From the NCBI RefSeq assembly GCF_023159225.1, contig NC_063166.1:47671149-47735148 (forward strand): 64,000 nt of DNA. The letters run 5' to 3'. The first letter of the stretch is position 1. Every line of letters begins with the position of its first letter. The notes below the pieces were generated by a model that was given only the letters and a program-made list of their open reading frames with translations, was not told the DNA's origin and searched no databases. The translations under genes were made by a program, and so were the position numbers. Positions 23,520-64,000 of the stretch are shown one piece after another. This DNA comes from Perognathus longimembris pacificus. Its lineage: Eukaryota; Chordata; Mammalia; Rodentia; Heteromyidae.

Positions 23520-23830
23520 AAAAACTGGCCCTTGTGTTTGCTCTGACTACTTGATCCCTGTCCCCAACTCCTTTGCTTTAGTTATTTTTCAGATGTTTTC
23601 AGATATTGTGCTATGCCCGTACTGGCCTGAACTACAATATTCTTTATTATGCTTACTATATAGCTGGGTAACAAGTGTGTATGCCCATATCTAGCTTTTG
23701 GTTGAGGTGGGGTCTTTATGAAGTAAACTTTTTGACTAAACCAACTCTGCACCATAATCTTGTCAATCTCTGCCTCCTGCTAGAATTACAGTCATAGAGT
23801 CACTCTACCCACTGTATTTGTTAGGCTGCT
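23520..23830 (-). mobile_element. Diverged B1/ID-like remnants
   Basis: Weak antisense B1-like features (GTACTGGCCTGAACTACAAT; CTGCTAGAATTACAG). Boundaries uncertain. Confidence 0.35.
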
Positions 23831-24255
23831 TTTCTGAGTGGAATGTTGGGCATGCTGATTTCTCGTTGGGAGATTGATCTGAGCATTTCGGTCCTTCCTA
23901 CAGTTCTGACTCAGAACTCCCTTCCCCTTTGAGTGAGAGCAGGTAAATACCATATGCGTGTTAAGAGTTGCATCTGTATTAAGTTGGTGTTTGTTGTGCT
24001 GTGCCTATTAGTAATAGCTATTGATTCATTCTTACGTGTTTATAAATAATTTGCTTATATAAGCTTGGCTAATTTTTTCATGGGGCCTCTTCTTGTGTTT
24101 GTATCATTGACTGGACCATATGAAATTGCCATTTTTTTGTGGTTTAGAATGGCCAAATGTTGCTTTTTCTATGGCTCATCTTAATATCTTTAGGACTGTG
24201 TTTTTTATGTACTAGCAACTTTTTCTAGCTTTAAGTGTTCTACTTGTCATTTTTT

Positions 24256-24590
24256 TTTTCCTCAGTCCTGTGGCTTGGACTCAGAGCCTGAGCACTGTCC
24301 CTGGCTTCTTTTTGCTCAAGACTAGCACTCTACCACTTGAGACACTTCTGGCCTTTTCTGTTTATGTGGATCTGAGGAATAGAACCCAGGGCTTTATATA
24401 TGCTAGGCAAGCACTCTACCACTAGGCCACATTTTCAGCCCCCTGGCTTCATTCTGTTCCAGGCTAGCACTCTTCCTCTTGAGCCACAGCTCCACTTCTG
24501 GCTTTTCTGTGTATGTGGTGCTGAGGAATCAAACCCAGGGCTTCCCACATGCTAGGCAAGCACTCTACCGCTAAGCCACAATACCAGCCC
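24256..24590 (-). mobile_element. Tandem IDL-Geo SINE, one full unit plus one partial
   Basis: A full dimer (to about 24,441) is directly joined to a second unit lacking the outer Geo end (24,442-24,590). One target duplication encloses both: CTTGTCATTTTTT at 24,243-24,255 and CTTATCATTTTTT at 24,591-24,603. Confidence 0.82.
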
Positions 24591-24603
24591 CTTATCATTT
24601 TTT

Positions 24604-24712
24604 ATTTTATTTTATTTATTGTCAAAATGAAATACAGAGCGGTTACAGTTTCATATGTGAGGCAGTGAGTATATTTCTTATCCAAGTCCCTCATTTTCCC
24701 CCCATTGTCATT
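24604..24712 (-). mobile_element. Short L1 3'-UTR fragment
   Basis: TTTTATTTATTGTC...ACAGAGCGGTTACAG...GTGAGGCAGTGAGTA, the L1 3' end motif shared with 54,700 and 25,080. Confidence 0.7.
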
Positions 24713-25048
24713 ACTTTTTGAGAAATAAAAACTGTGCACAATAGGAAGTATATATATATTTATTATTACAAAACTCTTACTATTTTCCTTTTTTTTGAAT
24801 ATATTTTCTCCGAGAAGTTGCAGAATATTTTTCAAAGAACTGGTATAAGGCATAACTGACTTATTATATGTAAAATGACTGAAAAGTGATCAATAAGTCA
24901 TTAACTATTATTATGATAGACAGATTTTATCCTGCCTTGATATTTACTAACTATACTTTCTATGCTAGTATGTTTTAGAAATGTAATTTTAGAGATGGTG
25001 TAACATTCTGTCGTTTAAATACCCTGGAATTAAGCAAGCAATTCTTTT

Positions 25049-25773
25049 TTTTTTAAGTTTTTATTATAAAACTGATGTACAAAGAGGTTACAGTTTCACA
25101 CGTTAGGCATTGGATACATTTCTTGTACTGTTTGTTACCTTGTCCCTCATACCCCCTCTCCCCTCCCCCATCCCCCCCTGAGGTGTTCAGTTCACTTACA
25201 CCAAACAGTTTTGCATGTATTGCTTTTGTTGTTTCTCGTATTTTACCCTTTGTCTCTCAATTTTGGTATTCCCTTTGAATTTCCTAATTCTAATACCAGT
25301 ACACACTGTTTTCCATACACTCAGATAAGATTACAGAGATAGTGTAGATACAATCACAAGAAGGTGATACACGAACATCATCAATAGTAGAAACTACAGA
25401 TACACATGGGATGTTGAAAGTAGTTACAACTCTGATATAACAATCATTTTCATAAAATGGAGTTCATTTCACTTAGCATCATCTTATGGGATCATAAGGG
25501 TACAGCTATTGGGCTCTTGTGATCCTCTGTTGTGACTTGCCTAAACCTGTGCTAATTATTCCCTATGAGGGAGACCATAGAGTCCATGTTTCTTTGGGTC
25601 TGGCTCACTTCACTTAGTATAATTTTTTCCAAGTCCTTCCATTTCCTTACAAATGGGGCAATGCCATTTTTTCTGATAGAGGCATAAAATTCCATTGTGT
25701 ATATGTACCACATTTTCCTGATCCATTTGTCTACGGAGGGCATCTGGGTTGGTTCCAGATTCTCGCTATGACA
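25049..25773 (-). mobile_element. 5'-truncated L1 with 21-bp TSD
   Basis: Antisense L1 3' UTR and ORF2 C terminus (frame 25,743-25,552, with KMWYIYTMEFYA). Flanked by 21-bp repeats at 25,028-25,048 and 25,774-25,794 (AATTAAGCAAGCA core, one mismatch). Confidence 0.93.
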
Positions 25774-25842
25774 AATTAAGCAAGCAGTTCTTTTGTCTTG
25801 TACTTTAGGTTATTTTCTTTCCTGCCCTTATGTTGTGAATAT

Positions 25843-25858
25843 TTCTCTCTCTCTCCCT

Positions 25859-25899
<41 letters not shown>

Positions 25900-25918
25900 C
25901 TCTCTCTCTCTCTCTCCC
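25843..25918. repeat. (TC)n microsatellite
   Basis: CTCTCT run with a few TTC and CACT interruptions, at the edge of the LTR-like sequence. Confidence 0.9.
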
Positions 25919-26245
25919 ACCTCGGGAGGGCTCCATGCAGATGCCCCCCACCTGTTTAAGTCTGCGCCCAGTACCTGAGTTTCCTGGCACACCTGGAGGC
26001 AGTTACCTCCTGCTTCTCTGAGGTCACATCCAATCCACTTGTCCAGATCTCTCCCCTTTCCCTATACAATCCGGGCTCAACACGAGTCCTTGCTCTCTCC
26101 TTTATCTCTTTCCTTTTCTCACTTACTCTCTCTTTCCTTCCCCTCTGTCTCCCCACACCTCCATCTTGTGTGTGGGGGCCGGCAGTTTGATCTCCCCTCA
26201 ATAAACTCCTTTCTGCCTGAACCATGTGGTGGGCTTCCTTTCTAG
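25919..26245 (+). mobile_element. Probable LTR (3' part) with TATA and AATAAA
   Basis: A TATA-like CCTATACAATCCGGGCTC near 26,061 and a poly(A) signal CTCAATAAACTCC near 26,200 lie about 140 bp apart, the spacing of an LTR promoter and R region. No coding retroviral remnants adjoin. The 5' boundary is hidden by the TC repeat and no target duplication was found. Confidence 0.5.
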
Positions 26246-26250
26246 TAAAC

Positions 26251-26449
26251 CTTGTGGGGCTTGAACTCAGTCCCTGAGCCTCATTCTGTTCAAAGCTAGT
26301 TCTGTACCAATTGAACCACAGCACGACTTCTGGTTTGGGGATGGTTAATTGTAGATAAGAGTTTCATGGGGACTTTCCTGTCTCTGCCGCCTTCAAACCA
26401 TCCTCACATCTCAGCCTCCTGAGTAGCTAGGAGTCACCAGTGCCCAGCT
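26251..26449 (-). mobile_element. B1-Geo composite SINE
   Basis: GGGGCTTGAACTCAG...GAACCACAGCACGACTTCTG, junction GTTAATTGTAGATAAGAG, B1-like half ending CAGTGCCCAGC. Confidence 0.78.
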
Positions 26450-26737
26450 GTATTTAAAAATTTCTATAATTTAAGTTATTGTTTTGAGGAAGATTGAGTT
26501 CAGGGCCTTGTACATGCATGAAGTTGCATCTTCCCCTTGCTTCCTTTGTATTTATTTTATTTTGAGACAAGTCTCACTAAATTATCTAGTTTGTGATCCT
26601 CCTGTAGCTGGGATTACAGCATGTGGTACCCATACCTGTCCCTTTCCACTCTCATTCTCTTCCCCTCTCCCTTTACCTCTCCTCCTTCCCCCTCTCTCTT
26701 TGCCTCAGAGTTTAACTCAGGGCCCCTTTTGCTTGAC

Positions 26738-26943
26738 TTTTTTTTTTTTTTTTTCCAGTCCTGGGCCTAGGACTCGGGGCCTGAGCACTGTCCCTGGTTT
26801 CTCTTTGCTCAAGGCTAGCACGCTGCCACTTGAGCCACAGCGCCTCTTCTGGCCTTTTCTATATATGTGGTGCTGGGGAATTGAACCCAGGGCTTTGTAC
26901 ATGCAAGGCGAGCACTCTACTGCTAAGCCATATTCCCAGCCCC
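26738..26943 (-). mobile_element. IDL-Geo SINE (left arm of an inverted pair)
   Basis: Antisense dimer with a T-run; 32 bp separate it from the sense copy at 26,976. Confidence 0.92.
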
Positions 26944-26975
26944 TTATAATAGCTTTTTTTAAGAAATGGAATTTG

Positions 26976-27183
26976 GTCTGGGAATATGGCCTAGTGGTAA
27001 AGTGCTCACTTCGTATACATGAAGCTCTGGGTTTGATTCCTCAGTACCACATAAACAGAAAAAGCCAGAAGTGGTGCTATGGCTCAAGTGGTAGAGTGCT
27101 AGGCTTGAGCAAAAAGAAGCCAGGGACAGTGCTCAGGCCCTGAGTTCAAGTCCCAGGACTGGCAAAAAAACAGAACAGAACAA
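26976..27183 (+). mobile_element. IDL-Geo SINE with 15-bp TSD (right arm of an inverted pair)
   Basis: Sense dimer; AAGAAATGGAATTTG at 26,961-26,975 and AAGAAATGTAATTTG at 27,184-27,198 (one mismatch). Ends about 450 bp before coding exon 1. Confidence 0.92.
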
Positions 27184-27267
27184 AAGAAATGTAATTTGAA
27201 TGGTTTTAGTCTCTCTGTACTTACCTTTTCTCTTTTCCTTTCCTTACCCCCCCCCCCCCCCCGTCTT

Positions 27268-27370
27268 TTCTTTTTGAAACAGGATCTTACTGTGTGGCCC
27301 AGGGTCACCGCTAACTGTTGGGCTCAAACTATTTTCCTGATGCAGCTTCTTAAGTAGCCAGGACTACAAG
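27268..27370 (-). mobile_element. B1-like SINE monomer
   Basis: Antisense GAAACAGGATCTTACTGTGT-GGCCCAGG...TAGCCAGGACTACAAG, preceded by a C-run (27,247-27,262). Confidence 0.6.
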
Positions 27371-27597
27371 GTGAGTGAGTGTGTGTGTGTGTATAACAAA
27401 GAAATTTTTGTGTTTTCATTGCCTTATGACCAGCTTTTTAAAATCTTGGGTCACTTACTACTTTTCTGGCCTCTTCTACAAAATGGAGTTGATTTCTCTA
27501 GCTGCACTTGACCCTGAGCGGGCTCTTAATGTCTTCTCATACACCAGCTCCCTGGCTTTATTTTTTCTGAAGAGTAGGGAGGAGGTGGTGAGAGTGA

Positions 27598-62744
<35,147 letters not shown>

Positions 62745-63132
62745 TAGAAAGGGGTGCCTTCGAGGCAGAGCCAGCACTGTTGGTTGGCAGGGTCTATCCG
62801 GCTCAGATTCATGTAGCAGTGTGCAAGGCCACAGCTCTTTTCTCTCATGGTGGGCTGAATTCTTTGTCTTCATGTGATCAAATAAGAGACAGGCAGCAGA
62901 AGCATCTTCTCAAAGCAGAGCTTCTCACAAGGCTGTACTCAGCCCCACATGGGCATTACTGAGTTGTGTTGTATCCCAGAATTCCTTAGTTTCTTTTCAG
63001 ATCAGTTCTTTTGAAGAAATTTTAGTTTACTTTAAAAAACAAAACAGAAAACCCACAAAAGCAAATAAGAATTGAGTTGGGTTAATTAACAGTACAGAAA
63101 GGTTCTGATTTACACAGTAATTTATCATATTG

Positions 63133-63222
63133 TTTCTTATTAGCTCTTGGTTAGTATTTAATTTACCAAAAGTTAATTTCCTTATTAGCTCTTAGTATGT
63201 AATTTACCAAAAGTTAATTTAT
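63133..63222. repeat. Imperfect tandem duplication of about 45 bp
   Basis: TTATTAGCTCTT ... AATTTACCAAAAGTTAATTT occurs twice in a row, the second copy a few bases shorter. Confidence 0.88.
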
Positions 63223-63660
63223 GTATAACTTATGACAAGCAATCTTTACATATACAAATATATTTGTGGTTAAATTGAATTAAGGTGCTAGGGTGTGAGT
63301 CTCTAGTCCCACTTACTAGAGTGTGAGGAAGGAGAATCACTTTGGCCTAGTAGTTCTGGGCAACCTAGCAAGTCCACAGTCTCAAAAGAAAGCTCCAATC
63401 ATCGCCCACTTGCCCCTCTCATACCCGTGACACTAAGAAGGTCACATTGAAACTGGTAGAATAATAGAAAGTGAAAAAACAACCAAATGCTCAATATTGA
63501 AATGGTGAGATTTGTCCTGATTATTTTATATAGAATCCTGCATAGCCTTGAAAATAACATGGAAGTGATGATTCTAGAAATGAAATCTTACATAGGCAAC
63601 ATTGCTGAATGGCCAAAGATATTAAATAATAAGAATCCTCAGATTATGGCCATTCAAACT

Positions 63661-63762
63661 ATATAGGGACTGGAGGTGTAGCTCAGTAGTAGAGATCATA
63701 TTTAGCATGTTCAAGGGACTGGGTTTCATCTCCACCAGCATAAACGAAAACCAAAAAAAACC
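63661..63762 (+). mobile_element. ID-like SINE monomer
   Basis: GACTGGAGGTGTAGCTCAGT-AGTAGAG ... CTGGGTTTCATCTCCACC; A-rich tail; no Geo half. Confidence 0.72.
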
Positions 63763-63835
63763 CCTGTGTAATAAACTCCATTGACAAAGGTGAGAAAAAT
63801 CTGAGATCAACAAATTTTACTCTTTAGTCATTATT

Positions 63836-64000
63836 TATTTATTTGTTGGTCCTGGGGCTTGAACTTAGGGCCTGGGTGCTGTCCCTGAGCCTCTTTGTGT
63901 TCAAGGTTAGCACTCTACTACTTGAACCACAGTGCCATTTCTGGCTTTTTCTGGGTAGTTTATTAGGGTCAAGAGTCTCACAGACTTTTCTGTTCAGGCT
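63836..64000 (-). mobile_element. B1-Geo composite SINE, cut by window end
   Basis: GGTCCTGGGGCTTGAACTTA ... junction AGTTTATTAGGGTCAAGAGT; the B1-like half runs off the window. Confidence 0.85.

Noticed and set aside
25843..25990. Arg/Glu-rich and Ser/Leu-rich frames on both strands
   Set aside because: Translation of the TC microsatellite.
26484..27143. 219-codon open frame on +
   Set aside because: It runs through two IDL-Geo SINEs in opposite orientation and B1-like sequence; the protein is SINE translation.

Overview
This is a stretch of rodent nuclear genome. Two things place it. The coding exons on the + strand are the 5' half of NINL (ninein-like protein, a centrosomal protein). The background is filled with a dimeric SINE made of an ID-like, tRNA-Ala-derived monomer joined to a second 'Geo' monomer. 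From memory this matches the IDL-Geo family described from Geomyoidea (kangaroo rats, pocket mice, pocket gophers). The superfamily is therefore an inference from SINE content; the species is not determined.

Layout. 1-27,634: no coding exon. Most likely NINL intron 1 or 5' flank, because the non-coding first exon was not found. It holds ancient L1 pieces, a MIR, a probable LTR near 5 kb, a full-length but dead L1 on the - strand (6,765-14,072, perfect 14-bp target duplication), several 5'-truncated L1 3' ends, a second probable LTR near 26 kb and about a dozen SINEs. 27,635-62,609: twelve consecutive NINL coding exons, spliced in phase with no stop, encoding residues 1-561 of a protein that is about 1,380 residues in human. 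They cover the N-terminal EF-hand region and the first part of the coiled coil. 62,610-64,000: the next intron, running off the window.

Protein. EF-hand 1 (residues 21-32) and the last EF-hand (247-258) keep good calcium-ligand positions; the two between are degenerate. A KEN degradation motif (497-499) is assembled exactly across an exon junction. Splicing oddities are a GC-AG intron after coding exon 11, a weak GTTTGG donor after coding exon 7, a CAGCAG tandem acceptor before coding exon 1, and an out-of-frame ATG in good context 5 nt upstream of the NINL start.

Mobile elements. IDL-Geo copies are often flanked by perfect 11-17 bp duplications. A second composite SINE, a B1-like (7SL-derived) half joined to the same Geo half, occurs at least 15 times and may be less well described. 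A 506-bp solo LTR with TG...CA ends and a perfect 6-bp duplication sits in the intron between coding exons 6 and 7. No second gene, RNA gene, CRISPR array or self-contained novel system was seen; the unusual content is in splicing details and nested repeat history.
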